Shown here piece by piece: positions 1 through 9,131 of a stretch of 64,000 nucleotides of DNA. Both the position numbers and the translations under genes were made by a program. Each line of letters starts with the position of its first letter. The first letter of the stretch is position 1. Origin of the DNA: Gammaproteobacteria bacterium (GTDB lineage Bacteria; Pseudomonadota; Gammaproteobacteria; Steroidobacterales; Steroidobacteraceae); NCBI GenBank assembly GCA_021323735.1, contig JAJPKM010000003.1, positions 1 to 64,000 of the forward strand, read 5' to 3'. The notes beneath the pieces were generated by a model. It saw nothing but the letters and a program-made list of their open reading frames with translations, was not told the DNA's origin and searched no databases.

Positions 1-1
1 A

Positions 2-1501
2 TTTCAGGCGGCCGGCTGGGCACCGGGCACATTTCGCGTGGACGTTCTCTCCGAGGGTGCCGATCCCATGGACGCGCGCTACAACATCATCCAGTGGGTG
101 CATCGCTTCACGCGCGGCTGGTCCTATGGCCATCCGGTGGCCGACCCCCGTACCGGTGAAATCATCAAGGGCAACGTGACCTTGGGTTCTCTGCGCGGCA
201 GACAGGACTATCTCATCGCGGAGGCGCTGCTTTCCCCCTACGTCTTGGGTAAGACGCTCGCGCCGGACAACGATCCCATGCTGGCCATGGCGCTGGCGCG
301 CACGCGCCAGCTGGCGGCCCACGAGACGGGGCACACGCTGGGGCTGGCGCACAACTTCGCGGCCAGCGCATTCCCGCATGCGCCTGCGGAATCGGTGTCG
401 GTGATGGATTATCCGCACCCCTGGATCACGCTCGACAAGAACGGCGTACCGGATCTGTCCTCCGCGTATGCCCACAACATCGGCCTGTGGGACAAGGTGG
501 CGATCAACTACGGCTATCGGCAGTTCGTCGATGGCTCCCGAGAGCACACCGACCTGGATGTCATTTTGAACGACGCGGCGCGTTCCGGACTCGTCTATAT
601 CACCGACGAGGATGCGCGCCCCGCCGGCGGCGCGCATCCGCACGCACATCTTTGGGACAATGGTCCTAATGCCACGGATGAACTGACACGCATCCTGACC
701 ATTCGCGCCGCGGCGCTGGCTCGCTTCGGCGAGAACGCCATTCCCATGGGCGCGCCCGTGGCGCAGTTGGAAGACACACTCGCGCCGCTGTACTTGATGC
801 ATCGCTACCAGGTCGAAGCCGCCATCAAGGTCATCGGCGGTCTGGATTATCGATACCGGGTACGCGGCGACGGCCAGATGAATGCCGTGATCGTTTCCAC
901 GGAAGAGCAGCGCAAAGCGCTGCATGCCGTGGCAAGGACCTTGTCCGCGGAGACGCTCGTGCTTCCTGAATCGTTGCTCCGGCTATTACCACCGCGACCG
1001 CCGGGCTTGGACCGCACACGCGAGTCGCTGCCCTCGGAGACCGGCCTGACCTTCGATCCGATCGCCGCGGCCGAATCCGCCGCGGACCTGACGCTGCGTA
1101 CCCTGTTCAACGCCGAGCGCGCCGCCCGCCTGGTCGAGTACAGCGCCCGTGCAAAAACCCCGTCACTGGGTGAGGTAATCGATGCCGCACTGCTCGCCAG
1201 CAGGCCCATTCCACATCCTGGAGCCGCGCAGACCTTGAGCGGGGAAATTCAATCCGCCGTGTACGGAAGAACCGTCGAGGCTTTGCTGGCTCTGGCGGCG
1301 GAGCCCAACGCCTCTGCGACCGTGCGCGCCATCGCCTACGGGAAATTGAGCGAGGTCAAACGGCGCAGCGATCCCAATTCACCGCTCGAGACCTATCTTG
1401 TGCATCGCATTCAGCAATTTCAAGGCGACCCTGCGAAATTCATCGCGGTGAAGCCCGTGGAGGCGCCACCGGGGATGCCTATTGGGGATGATGAAGAGTA
1501 G
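2..1501 (+). CDS. zinc-dependent metalloprotease, 5'-truncated by the window edge
   Basis: The reading frame is open from base 2, so the true start lies upstream. About 500 C-terminal residues are visible. A zinc motif H-E-T-G-H-T-L-G-L-A-H is encoded near bases 322-354, the extended HExxHxxGxxH signature of metzincin-like peptidases. A methionine in S-V-M-D-Y follows about 30 residues later and could be the Met-turn. The length and motif context fit the large secreted DUF5117/DUF4953 zinc protease group common in Gammaproteobacteria and Bacteroidetes; this family name is from recognition, not a search. The signal peptide would be in the missing part. The first GTG in the visible part (base 38) is internal and not a credible start. 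The following acetyltransferase begins within about 20 bases of the stop, so co-transcription is possible. Confidence 0.85.
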   Translation, partial: FQAAGWAPGTFRVDVLSEGADPMDARYNIIQWVHRFTRGWSYGHPVADPRTGEIIKGNVTLGSLRGRQDYLIAEALLSPYVLGKTLAPDNDPMLAMALARTRQLAAHETGHTLGLAHNFAASAFPHAPAESVSVMDYPHPWITLDKNGVPDLSSAYAHNIGLWDKVAINYGYRQFVDGSREHTDLDVILNDAARSGLVYITDEDARPAGGAHPHAHLWDNGPNATDELTRILTIRAAALARFGENAIPMGAPVAQLEDTLAPLYLMHRYQVEAAIKVIGGLDYRYRVRGDGQMNAVIVSTEEQRKALHAVARTLSAETLVLPESLLRLLPPRPPGLDRTRESLPSETGLTFDPIAAAESAADLTLRTLFNAERAARLVEYSARAKTPSLGEVIDAALLASRPIPHPGAAQTLSGEIQSAVYGRTVEALLALAAEPNASATVRAIAYGKLSEVKRRSDPNSPLETYLVHRIQQFQGDPAKFIAVKPVEAPPGMPIGDDEE

Positions 1502-1521
1502 TGTGCGGACGCGGTAACAAC

Positions 1522-2013
1522 ATGAACACCTTGATCGCTGAGAACATTAGAGACGCCAAATTATCGGAGATCGAGCGGTTGGCAAGGATCTGGTTCGACG
1601 GCTGGCAGGATGCTCATGCCAGAATCGTACCGGCGGAACTTGCCCGGCTGCGTACGCTGCAGAGCTTTGAGGAGAGACTTCGAACTGCTTTGATCGGCGT
1701 GCGCGTAGTGGAAGCAGCGGGCGAGCTTGTCGGTTTTTATTTTCTCAAGGGTACCGAGCTATATCAATTCTATGTCTCTGCTCATGCCCGAGGGTCGGGC
1801 ATTGCTGCCACTCTGATGGCCGATGCAGAAGCAGCTTTGCGCGAAAGGGGGGTCCATACCGCGTGGCTGGCGTGCGCCATCGGCAACGATCGCGCCGGGA
1901 GATTCTACGAAAAGTGCGGCTGGTCGAGGACCGGAACGGTGACCGAGGACCTGGAAGTGGCCGGCGGAACGTTCGCACTCGATGTATGGCGCTACGAGAA
2001 ATCACTCCGGTAG
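1522..2013 (+). CDS. GNAT family N-acetyltransferase
   Basis: A 163-residue protein with a GNAT fold. The acetyl-CoA binding segment is visible as A-R-G-S-G-I-A-A-T-L-M (the R/QxxGxG/A motif), followed by the C-terminal N-D-R-A-G-R-F-Y-E-K-C-G-W motif in which the Tyr usually serves as general acid. The substrate cannot be read from the sequence. ATG at 1522 is preferred. A GTG at 1501 in the same frame would overlap the stop of the upstream protease by one base and add seven non-conserved residues. Neither start has a strong ribosome binding site. The gene lies directly behind the metalloprotease and may be translated from the same message. Confidence 0.85.
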   Translation: MNTLIAENIRDAKLSEIERLARIWFDGWQDAHARIVPAELARLRTLQSFEERLRTALIGVRVVEAAGELVGFYFLKGTELYQFYVSAHARGSGIAATLMADAEAALRERGVHTAWLACAIGNDRAGRFYEKCGWSRTGTVTEDLEVAGGTFALDVWRYEKSLR

Positions 2014-2075
2014 TCGGTATGTGTGCTGTGCCGTGGTCAAATCCTAACGTATCGAAGGTGTCGTGAGGTTCACCG

Positions 2076-3284
2076 TCACGAGCGCACGACCAGCGCTGAG
2101 GTAATACCGGCCAGTGTCGGTGTGCCCGCTTGTCGCATAATGGCCTTGAGTTCACGGTTCAGAATGTCGATCACCGCTTCGACCCCGGGTTGCCCGAAGG
2201 CGGCCAAACCCCACGCTTGAGGCCGGCCGACACCGACCGCGGTGGCACCGAGCGCCAGCGCTTTGAAGATATCCGTGCCGCGGCGGATACCGCCGTCGAC
2301 AAAGACGGGGACGCGTCCACGTACAGCAGCGACCACCTCGGGCAGACAGTCGATGGTGGCACGCAGAGTCTCTTCATTGCGGCCGCCGTGATTCGACACG
2401 ATGATGGCATCCGCGCCGTGCATCACCGCGAGTGCGGCATCCTCGCCGGTGACGATGCCTTTTACCATCATCCGTCCCGTTACGATCGCCCGCAGGCGGT
2501 CGAGGAACGCTACCGTGAGGTCGGACGGCGAAAGACCGGTGACGTGCGATACATCGATGCCCGCGAACATCGGGCCGCGACGCCACATGTCGTGCGAATT
2601 GCCTATGTGACAGTCGATACAATGGCGGTTGTCGGATAGCATGGCACGCTTCAACGTTTCGTTGTTCCGGGCCCCGGGTGAGTCCACCGTCAATACGATG
2701 TCGTTGCAACCCGCGCTTTGCGCGCGGCGGACGATCCCCTCGGTCACTGTCCACTCGTTGGTTGCATACAGCTGCTGCCATGAAGGCGCGCCGCGCGCTT
2801 GGACCACGGCCTCAATCGCCGTCGAGGTCCCCGTGGACAGCATGAACTGCATCGAGCGGGTCGAGGCGGCACGCGCCACCGCCAATTCGCCCTCGGGATG
2901 AAACGCACGCATCGCCGACACTGCGGACAGATAGACGGGACTTGGCCATGAGGCGCCGAAGACGCGACGCGTCGTGTCCATGTGGGTAAGGTCATTGAAG
3001 CGGTGAGCGCGAATTTCATAGTGCGCAAAGGCTTCGTGATTGCGGATGACGGTACGATCGTCGTCCGCACCCGTGGCAATGTATCCGAAATGAGCGGGCG
3101 GCAGCGCCGCCTGAGCTAGCGCTTCGAACTCAGCGACATTCAGCACCTGATCGGCGCTGACGATCGGCGCCGGTTCTTGCCGAAACAGGCGTGATGGGGG
3201 CAGCGCATCATCCGCGCGCGTTTGCGCCAAAATCTGCGGCAGCATGGCGGCGCCCCCGATAAACCTGCGTCGCGTTAGCGGCAT
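2076..3284 (-). CDS. FMN-dependent alpha-hydroxy-acid dehydrogenase/oxidase with Tat signal
   Basis: A 402-residue member of the L-lactate dehydrogenase / glycolate oxidase TIM-barrel family, which oxidises 2-hydroxy acids to 2-oxo acids through FMN. Visible family marks are Y-I-A-T-G-A-D-D near residue 67, a V-K-G-I lysine in the middle of the barrel, the catalytic His in S-N-H-G-G-R-N near residue 298, and the FMN-phosphate segment F-V-D-G-G-I-R-R-G-T-D followed by A-V-G-V-G-R-P. The N-terminus reads P-L-T-R-R-R-F-I-G-G-A-A and looks like a twin-arginine export signal, which is unusual because most family members are cytoplasmic or cytoplasmic-face enzymes. ATG at 3284 is chosen because a GGGGGAT ribosome binding site precedes it and because it starts right at the Tat motif. 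A longer frame to 3347 would overlap the upstream gene. The substrate is unknown. Confidence 0.88.
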   Translation of the reverse strand: MPLTRRRFIGGAAMLPQILAQTRADDALPPSRLFRQEPAPIVSADQVLNVAEFEALAQAALPPAHFGYIATGADDDRTVIRNHEAFAHYEIRAHRFNDLTHMDTTRRVFGASWPSPVYLSAVSAMRAFHPEGELAVARAASTRSMQFMLSTGTSTAIEAVVQARGAPSWQQLYATNEWTVTEGIVRRAQSAGCNDIVLTVDSPGARNNETLKRAMLSDNRHCIDCHIGNSHDMWRRGPMFAGIDVSHVTGLSPSDLTVAFLDRLRAIVTGRMMVKGIVTGEDAALAVMHGADAIIVSNHGGRNEETLRATIDCLPEVVAAVRGRVPVFVDGGIRRGTDIFKALALGATAVGVGRPQAWGLAAFGQPGVEAVIDILNRELKAIMRQAGTPTLAGITSALVVRS

Positions 3285-3309
3285 AGACGATCCCCCACGA
3301 TTGTTAGAC

Positions 3310-3792
3310 TCAGCGTTTGAGAGCTCCCGCGACGAGAACCACGACAAAAGTGAAAACGATGAACCCGACGAGTGCTAGGCAGCCGAGAAGCAAGGGTTTA
3401 CCCCAACTCCTCCTTGGGTAGTTTTTGCCATACCGCGACTTAACGTACTCCACCTGGCTTCGGCCATTTGAAAAGTACCAGCTTAGTAAGAGAATCAACC
3501 CTACGGTCCGCGACACGCCGTCGATGGACCTAGGGTTTGGCAAGAAGGCGGTCGCCAGCGCAATGCCTGCAAATGCGAGCAGCGTCACCAATACCCATAA
3601 CTTGGCTGCGGAGGCTTTAGTCGGCTCACCGAGCGCCTCCCAGTTCTTCATATGTAAGTACGCGCCGAAAGCTGGACTAAAAAGCAGGCTCCAATTTGCC
3701 GCGGAGTTGGGGTTCCAAATCGCGGGCGACATCTCGTCGCGCCCGATATCGGCGAGTTTGGATTTTGGTGGCGCATATAGATTCTCCGTCAC
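3310..3792 (-). CDS. small multispanning membrane protein, unknown function
   Basis: 160 residues. The N-terminus carries a Y-A-P-P-K-S motif of the kind seen at the start of several uncharacterised membrane proteins of Xanthomonadaceae and relatives. Three hydrophobic segments are visible, at roughly residues 65-85, 95-110 and 135-158, with a basic linker (S-R-Y-G-K-N-Y-P-R-R-S) between the last two. There is no signal peptide, catalytic motif or cysteine pair. It lies 25 bases upstream of the FMN oxidoreductase on the same strand and may be co-transcribed with it. Function cannot be assigned from the sequence. Confidence 0.7.
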   Translation of the reverse strand: MTENLYAPPKSKLADIGRDEMSPAIWNPNSAANWSLLFSPAFGAYLHMKNWEALGEPTKASAAKLWVLVTLLAFAGIALATAFLPNPRSIDGVSRTVGLILLLSWYFSNGRSQVEYVKSRYGKNYPRRSWGKPLLLGCLALVGFIVFTFVVVLVAGALKR

Positions 3793-4059
3793 GATTATCC
3801 TCCCAGAAAAATCCGTGTAACGATGGTCGATTCGTTCCCTGGCTCAACGCAGACTCGATCGGAGATCGTTCGAAACGATTGCTAGTGCATCTCGTGATGC
3901 CCCAAGGGAATATGTCTCTTGGATCCTGCTTCAGGATACTATTGGGCGCGCCAATTGGCACGCCTCACGCCTACCGTCTACGATGCATGGGGACGGCATA
4001 CTCGATCGGGGGATAGGCATCGTGGTCCGGTGGCCACGGTCGTCAAACGTCCATACACC

Positions 4060-5952
4060 TCACCACTTCGCTTCGATCTTTTTATAAATCTCGGCCAGCG
4101 AGGAAACTCGTTGCTGCAGAATGTTCATGCCGTCATCCACCAGCTGCCGTTGCGATAGGTCGCGGCCGAAGAAGCTGCGCAGCAGTTCCTCCGGCGGTGC
4201 ATGGAATCCTTCACGCAGCAGGGTGACGTAGCGCTTCTGAAAGCTCACGGGATCCTGTTTCAGCAGGTCGAACATCTTGGTGGCGAGCAATCCCGAATAA
4301 AGATAGTTCACGAGATACAGCGGGTCCTGGACCAGCAGTTGTTTGGTAATCCAGGTATGAGCCAGTTGCGGTTCCAGCGGCGGCCATATTTCGTACTGGC
4401 TCAAGATCGACAGCGTCAAGGCATCGAGGTCCGCGGCATTCTTGATCTGACCGGCAATGACGCCATCGTAGATCGATTGCTCCAGCGTCGCTTCTTCGGC
4501 CGAGCCGAAGAGCTGGAATGTAATGTCAAAGATCAGTGCCTCTAAATAGAAAGCCTGCGCTTTGGGGTCGACGCTGTTCTGATAGAGGTGATCGTACAAC
4601 AAGAATTCGTTCAAAGTGGCAATGGCCTCGGACATCCAGTTCGGACCGCGGGTATAGAAGGCCGATACACTGCTGTCATTCATCAACTGGCCATGGATGG
4701 CGTGCCCGCCCTCGTGAACGATGACCCGGCTCTCGCTTAAGAATCCCCGGCCGTAACTTTCGACGAATAAGCCGGTGGGAACGCCGGGCGCACGGACGGA
4801 AAAACCACCGTTGGTGCGCTTTCCCGTTTCCGCGGCAACGTCCATGCGCCGATTGGCCGGGTCCAGCAACTCTCGGAAGTGCGCGACATAGTCCGGGCCG
4901 AGCGGCGCCAGGGCAGACAAAGCGGCGGCACGCGTCTGGTCTAAAGTCATGCGGGGCGTGGTAAAACCCGGCGATGGCAGAGAGAGATCCCAGGAACGCA
5001 CATCGGCAATGCCCGTCATGGCCGCGACATGTTGCGAGCGTAGACGCTGATAGCTCTTGAACAGATCGGCATGAGTCTCGATCGCTGCCAGCGCGTCGGT
5101 GACCTTCTTGCGATCCAGATTGCGGCTGAAGTAAATCATGCTCGGCGCATCCGGAAAATGCTGCAACTTCGCCACACGATCGTTCAGTCGGACGACGCCC
5201 AAGAGAATTCCGGCGTAGATATCCGCCCGCGAGACATAGCCATTCCATCGTCCCTCCCATGCCGCTTGCCGGATGGCTCGGTCCGGGTTCTCGGAGAGCA
5301 CAATTGCGTCCTTTCTGACGTCAAGATCACCTGTGGGGGTGCCAACCTTCGGGAATGGCGTGCTACGCAGCGTTTGCTGATAGAGCAACCAAAGATTGGC
5401 TTGGGCCGGATCCGCCAGCTGATCGACGATGACTTGTTGGGTCTGGGGGAGTTGATGCGCAGCTTCGCGCGCCGCTATGAGTAGCAGATAGGCATAAGGC
5501 TTCAGCGCCGGAAGCGCTGTGGCGTTCTGCGCAAAGGCGGTGTCGCCGAGCGTGCGCAATGCCTTCGCCACGGTGCTCAGCAATTGGTGTATGGCGTCTC
5601 CAGCTTGGTCGCCCGCATCGACGTCGGCGCGATCGTCGAGGTCGCGCGACGCCCTCAAGTTCAAATAGGCACTGTGACGCTGCAGTTGAGCGAGTAGAGT
5701 TTCGGCACGCTGCAGGTAGTTGAGCAACTGCGCGGCTCCCTGCGGTGCCGCCGCTGGAAAGGCGTCCGCCTCTTCGATGAGCTCTTTCAGTTCCGCCTGT
5801 TCGATGCCAGGAGTAGGGAAGTAGCGCGTCTGATCAATCGAATAGGGCAGCGCAGGCGCGGCTTGCGGCCCGGCGTTGGCCGACCGTGGTGTAGAGGTTG
5901 CCAGCCACAACAGGCTGAACAGTGCCAGCGCAGCAGCGCGAGTCGTTTTCAT
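4060..5952 (-). CDS. M3-family (oligoendopeptidase-like) secreted zinc peptidase
   Basis: A 630-residue protein starting with a typical Sec signal peptide (M-K-T-T-R-A-A-A-L-A-L-F-S-L, cleavage probably after N-A in S-A-N-A-G). The zinc site is visible as H-E-G-G-H near residue 412, with the third ligand Glu probably in S-E-A-I-A-T-L-N-E some 25 residues later, the arrangement of M3 thimet oligopeptidase / PepF enzymes. Residues 60-400 are helical and supply the usual enclosed substrate channel. The protein would degrade short peptides in the periplasm. ATG 5952 is chosen over 6006 because AAGGAT precedes it at good spacing and the signal peptide begins there. It appears monocistronic. Confidence 0.88.
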   Translation of the reverse strand: MKTTRAAALALFSLLWLATSTPRSANAGPQAAPALPYSIDQTRYFPTPGIEQAELKELIEEADAFPAAAPQGAAQLLNYLQRAETLLAQLQRHSAYLNLRASRDLDDRADVDAGDQAGDAIHQLLSTVAKALRTLGDTAFAQNATALPALKPYAYLLLIAAREAAHQLPQTQQVIVDQLADPAQANLWLLYQQTLRSTPFPKVGTPTGDLDVRKDAIVLSENPDRAIRQAAWEGRWNGYVSRADIYAGILLGVVRLNDRVAKLQHFPDAPSMIYFSRNLDRKKVTDALAAIETHADLFKSYQRLRSQHVAAMTGIADVRSWDLSLPSPGFTTPRMTLDQTRAAALSALAPLGPDYVAHFRELLDPANRRMDVAAETGKRTNGGFSVRAPGVPTGLFVESYGRGFLSESRVIVHEGGHAIHGQLMNDSSVSAFYTRGPNWMSEAIATLNEFLLYDHLYQNSVDPKAQAFYLEALIFDITFQLFGSAEEATLEQSIYDGVIAGQIKNAADLDALTLSILSQYEIWPPLEPQLAHTWITKQLLVQDPLYLVNYLYSGLLATKMFDLLKQDPVSFQKRYVTLLREGFHAPPEELLRSFFGRDLSQRQLVDDGMNILQQRVSSLAEIYKKIEAKW

Positions 5953-6076
5953 CGATATCCTTGCGACCAGGCAATGAATTGGCCGAAAATCCGTACCGCC
6001 GAGCAACTAATGCTGCATCAGGCGATGCGGAGGGTATTGCACGGCAGTCGCATGGCCCGAGTGCCGGAGCGACGGA

Positions 6077-6835
6077 TTAAGGCCGATAGCGGGTTGGAGT
6101 GGTACCAAGCACGGACCTGAAAACCCGCGTCATATGCGCCTGATGAGAGAAGCCGCACTGCGCCGCAATTTCGACCAACGATAACTGCGTTCCCAGTATG
6201 AGCGCAGCGGCCCGTTGAGCTCGAATCCTCCGGAGACGCGCGCCAAGAGTCTCGCCATACACGGCTCTGAAGACCCGGGCTAGATGTCCCCGGTGCACGC
6301 CCAAGGCCGTGGCGACTTGTGACAGAGTCGGCGAGGCCTCGCTGTGATCGTGCAAGTACTCAAGTGCGCGAATAGCCCATATCGACGCCGATGGATTTGG
6401 ATCCCCGCCGGGGCGGCCCAGCAGGGAAATACTTTCCCATAGGATCGTCTGCAGGCTTAGCCTGCTGAATGAATCGCGAATCGACCATTCGTGCTCGAAT
6501 ATCGAGACCAGCCGCATGGCGGCCGCGCCGTGCACCGTGTATTCATTCTGTGAGTGAAACCCGAATTCATTTGTCAGCCGCAGCCAGTCAGGACTCGGAG
6601 TGAGCAGACCGCAAATCGATCCGATTCGATCGAATTGCTCGGAATGATTCAGGCCCGCCGGCCGGTAAAGGATCATTCCGCGTCGTCGTTGGTAACGCTT
6701 TGCGCCGATCGATTCCTCGAAGTTGCCTCGCATGACGTAGCAAAGGCGCGGCTCAGCGTGGCTGTGGAGCTGCAATGCACATGCAGGGGCGTAGTGCCGC
6801 ACCGTTTGGCCCACCTGCTCATCAGCTGAATTCAA
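6077..6835 (-). CDS. AraC-family transcriptional regulator
   Basis: About 252 residues. The N-terminal half is a small cupin-like sensor: H-Y-A-P-A-C-A-L-Q-L-H-S-H-A-E-P resembles the cupin metal-site strand. The C-terminal 100 residues hold the two helix-turn-helix units of AraC proteins (A-T-A-L-G-V-H-R-G-H-L-A-R-V-F and I-A-A-Q-C-G-F-S-H-Q-A-H-M-T-R-V-F). The start is uncertain. The frame is open to 6937 but would then overlap the upstream GGDEF/EAL gene by 115 bases. TTG 6835 with an AGGT ribosome binding site and GTG 6814 just after that gene's stop are both plausible. The position makes it the last gene of the peroxidase-kinase-GGDEF unit. The effector is unknown. Confidence 0.8.
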   Translation of the reverse strand: MNSADEQVGQTVRHYAPACALQLHSHAEPRLCYVMRGNFEESIGAKRYQRRRGMILYRPAGLNHSEQFDRIGSICGLLTPSPDWLRLTNEFGFHSQNEYTVHGAAAMRLVSIFEHEWSIRDSFSRLSLQTILWESISLLGRPGGDPNPSASIWAIRALEYLHDHSEASPTLSQVATALGVHRGHLARVFRAVYGETLGARLRRIRAQRAAALILGTQLSLVEIAAQCGFSHQAHMTRVFRSVLGTTPTRYRP

Positions 6836-9131
6836 AATTCTTACCTGGATCCCTATCGAGGTCCGTCTGGACGGGAGATTTTCCGGAATGTCTGGGTGCT
6901 GCCGCGATGAGACCCTGACGCAGCATGTCCCCGGCACGGTCGGCGGCCACGGCCTTGCTGAAGTGAAATCCCTGGGCCTTCGCCGTTTCGTCGGCCGAGG
7001 TCAGCAGATCACGCTGCTGCGCGGTTTCGACGCCCTGGGCGATGACTGCGATTCCGATATCGTGAGCGAAATTGACGATGGCACGGATCGTCGCAGCACT
7101 TTCGGGGTCCTGGGTCGACTGGCTGATGAACGATTGAGCGATCTTCAAATGGTTCACCCGGTACGAGCGCACATAGTCGAACGTGGAATATTCGCTGCCG
7201 AAGTCGTCGATCGCGATTTTCACACCGAGCTGGCGCAGTTGGGGAATCACGTCGTTTTGAGTCCATGTGAGCTGGGCCAGGGTCGCTTCGGTGACGTCGA
7301 ACTCGATATCCGAGGGCATCAAGCCCCACTTGGCGATCGTCGCCGCGACATCGCGTATCAGATCCTGGCCGCATTTCAATTGCAACAAGGAGAGATTGAC
7401 GGCGATCACCGGAAGCTCGAGCCCTTCACTGCGCCAGATGCTCAACTGCCGGCACGCACTGTCAAGAACCCAATGCCCGAGAGCGATGATGGTGCCGGTC
7501 TTTTCCGCAATGGGGATGAACAGTCCCGGTGCCAGCACACCGCGCGTGGGGTGGTTCCAGCGGATCAGCGCTTCCATGCCGACGATGCGTTGAGATGAGA
7601 GCTCGACCTGAGGTTGATACTGCAGCTCGAACTCGTTCCGTTCGATCGCCTTCTTGATCTCGCCGTCGAGAGTCACGCGGTCGATGACTTCCTGATCGAG
7701 ATCTTGCGAGTGGAAGTGATACTGGTTGCGCCCCTCGTCCTTGGAACGATAAAGGGCGAGGTCGGCCTGCGCCAGCATGGCGTCCGCGGTGATATTGCCG
7801 CCGACGTACGGACTGATGCCGATGCTCACCGAAATATCGATGTGGTTGCCATTGATCAGATACGGGAGGGCCAGCGCGGTTCGAATGTTCTGCGCGAGAA
7901 CCCCCGCATTGGCGGGTTCTCTTATCTCGCCCTGGAGAATGGCGAATTCATCTCCGCCGAGCCGTGCGACGACATCGCTCTCGCGGGTACAGCTCTTCAG
8001 GCGCTGCGCCACTTGCTGCAACAGCAGATCGCCGACCGGATGGCCGAAGGTGTCGTTGACCGGCTTGAATTTGTCGAGATCCAGAAAAAGGATGGCGAAT
8101 GCCATGGCGCCGCGTTGAGCCGCGGCGAAAGCGTGGCCGAGCCGTTCGGTAAACGTCGACCGGTTGGCAAGACCGGTGAGGCCGTCGGTACGCGCCATCA
8201 ACTTGATCTTGTCCTCCGCTGCCTTACGCTCCGTCACGTCGATGATGATGCCTTCCACCTCGACCAGACGGCCGTCCTTGTCGCGGATCGGGACGTAGCG
8301 GTTCTCCACCCAGCGCCGCTCGCCGTTGGCCGTGCACAGGCGGAATTCGATCGAGGAACCCTCCTCGCTCTTCTCGAGCACACGCGTCATCGCCTCTCCG
8401 ACCTTGGCCAGATCGTCGGGCTCGATGAGGCTCTGCGCCCAGTTCGGCGAAGCCAGCAGCACCTCGGGGTCATGGCCGAGCTTGGCGATGTTGTGGGAAA
8501 TGTAGATGAGCGGGAAGGAGGGCTCGCCGCGCAAGCGATACAGGATGACCGGGCTGTTCTGGACAATGATGTTGGCATTGGACAGCTCACGGGTTCTCTC
8601 CGCCACGGCATCCTCGAGGGCACCCATCTTGAAAGCCGCCTGTTCGGTCATCTGCCATTTGGCGGTCAGCGCATTGGCGAGCTGATAGACCTCGATGGTA
8701 TCGAAGGGCTTCTTGAGGACGAGCAGGCGGTCCCTGACATCGAGGCGGCTCAATACTTCGGTCCACGAATAGTCGGAATAGGCGGTGCAGAGCACGACCT
8801 GCAGGTGCGGATCTTCTGCCCACAAGCGCTCGATGGTCTCGATGCCGTCCCAGCCCGGAGGCATGCGCATGTCGATAAATGCCATGGCATAGGGAAGACC
8901 CGCGAGCCGGGCCGCGCGCACCTTTTCGAGTGCCTGGCTTCCCTGGTATGCGGAATCGATGTCGAAGCGGACGGATGCCTTGCCGGCCGGCGCCGATTCG
9001 CCGAACAGAATGGCCTCATCGGCGTCGAGATCGGCCAAAGCCGCCGAAGGGTTCAGGATCTTGCGAAAATCTTCGTGGATGGTCGGCAGGTCGTCGACGA
9101 GCAGGATGCGGCGGTTCTGGAGGGTGCTCAT
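6822..9131 (-). CDS. response regulator with REC-PAS-GGDEF-EAL domains
   Basis: 769 residues. The receiver domain occupies residues 1-150 (acidic pair D13-D14, phospho-acceptor D87 in F-I-D-M-R-M, K140-P pair) and has about 25 extra residues after helix 1. A PAS domain follows (185-310), then GGDEF (315-480) with an intact G-G-D-E-F at 392-396 and an inhibitory RxxD site at 383-386, then EAL (490-750). The cyclase half therefore looks active and product-inhibited. The EAL half keeps E520, the N-L-S asparagine, the D-D pair and the final Gln, but has K-I-A where K-I-D is usual (A665) and A-Q-G-V-E where A-E-G-V-E is usual (Q699). Phosphodiesterase activity is therefore doubtful. The start overlaps the stop of the kinase gene (ATGA, 9128-9131), so the kinase is the likely phosphodonor. 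Confidence 0.93.
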   Translation of the reverse strand: MSTLQNRRILLVDDLPTIHEDFRKILNPSAALADLDADEAILFGESAPAGKASVRFDIDSAYQGSQALEKVRAARLAGLPYAMAFIDMRMPPGWDGIETIERLWAEDPHLQVVLCTAYSDYSWTEVLSRLDVRDRLLVLKKPFDTIEVYQLANALTAKWQMTEQAAFKMGALEDAVAERTRELSNANIIVQNSPVILYRLRGEPSFPLIYISHNIAKLGHDPEVLLASPNWAQSLIEPDDLAKVGEAMTRVLEKSEEGSSIEFRLCTANGERRWVENRYVPIRDKDGRLVEVEGIIIDVTERKAAEDKIKLMARTDGLTGLANRSTFTERLGHAFAAAQRGAMAFAILFLDLDKFKPVNDTFGHPVGDLLLQQVAQRLKSCTRESDVVARLGGDEFAILQGEIREPANAGVLAQNIRTALALPYLINGNHIDISVSIGISPYVGGNITADAMLAQADLALYRSKDEGRNQYHFHSQDLDQEVIDRVTLDGEIKKAIERNEFELQYQPQVELSSQRIVGMEALIRWNHPTRGVLAPGLFIPIAEKTGTIIALGHWVLDSACRQLSIWRSEGLELPVIAVNLSLLQLKCGQDLIRDVAATIAKWGLMPSDIEFDVTEATLAQLTWTQNDVIPQLRQLGVKIAIDDFGSEYSTFDYVRSYRVNHLKIAQSFISQSTQDPESAATIRAIVNFAHDIGIAVIAQGVETAQQRDLLTSADETAKAQGFHFSKAVAADRAGDMLRQGLIAAAPRHSGKSPVQTDLDRDPGKNFEFS

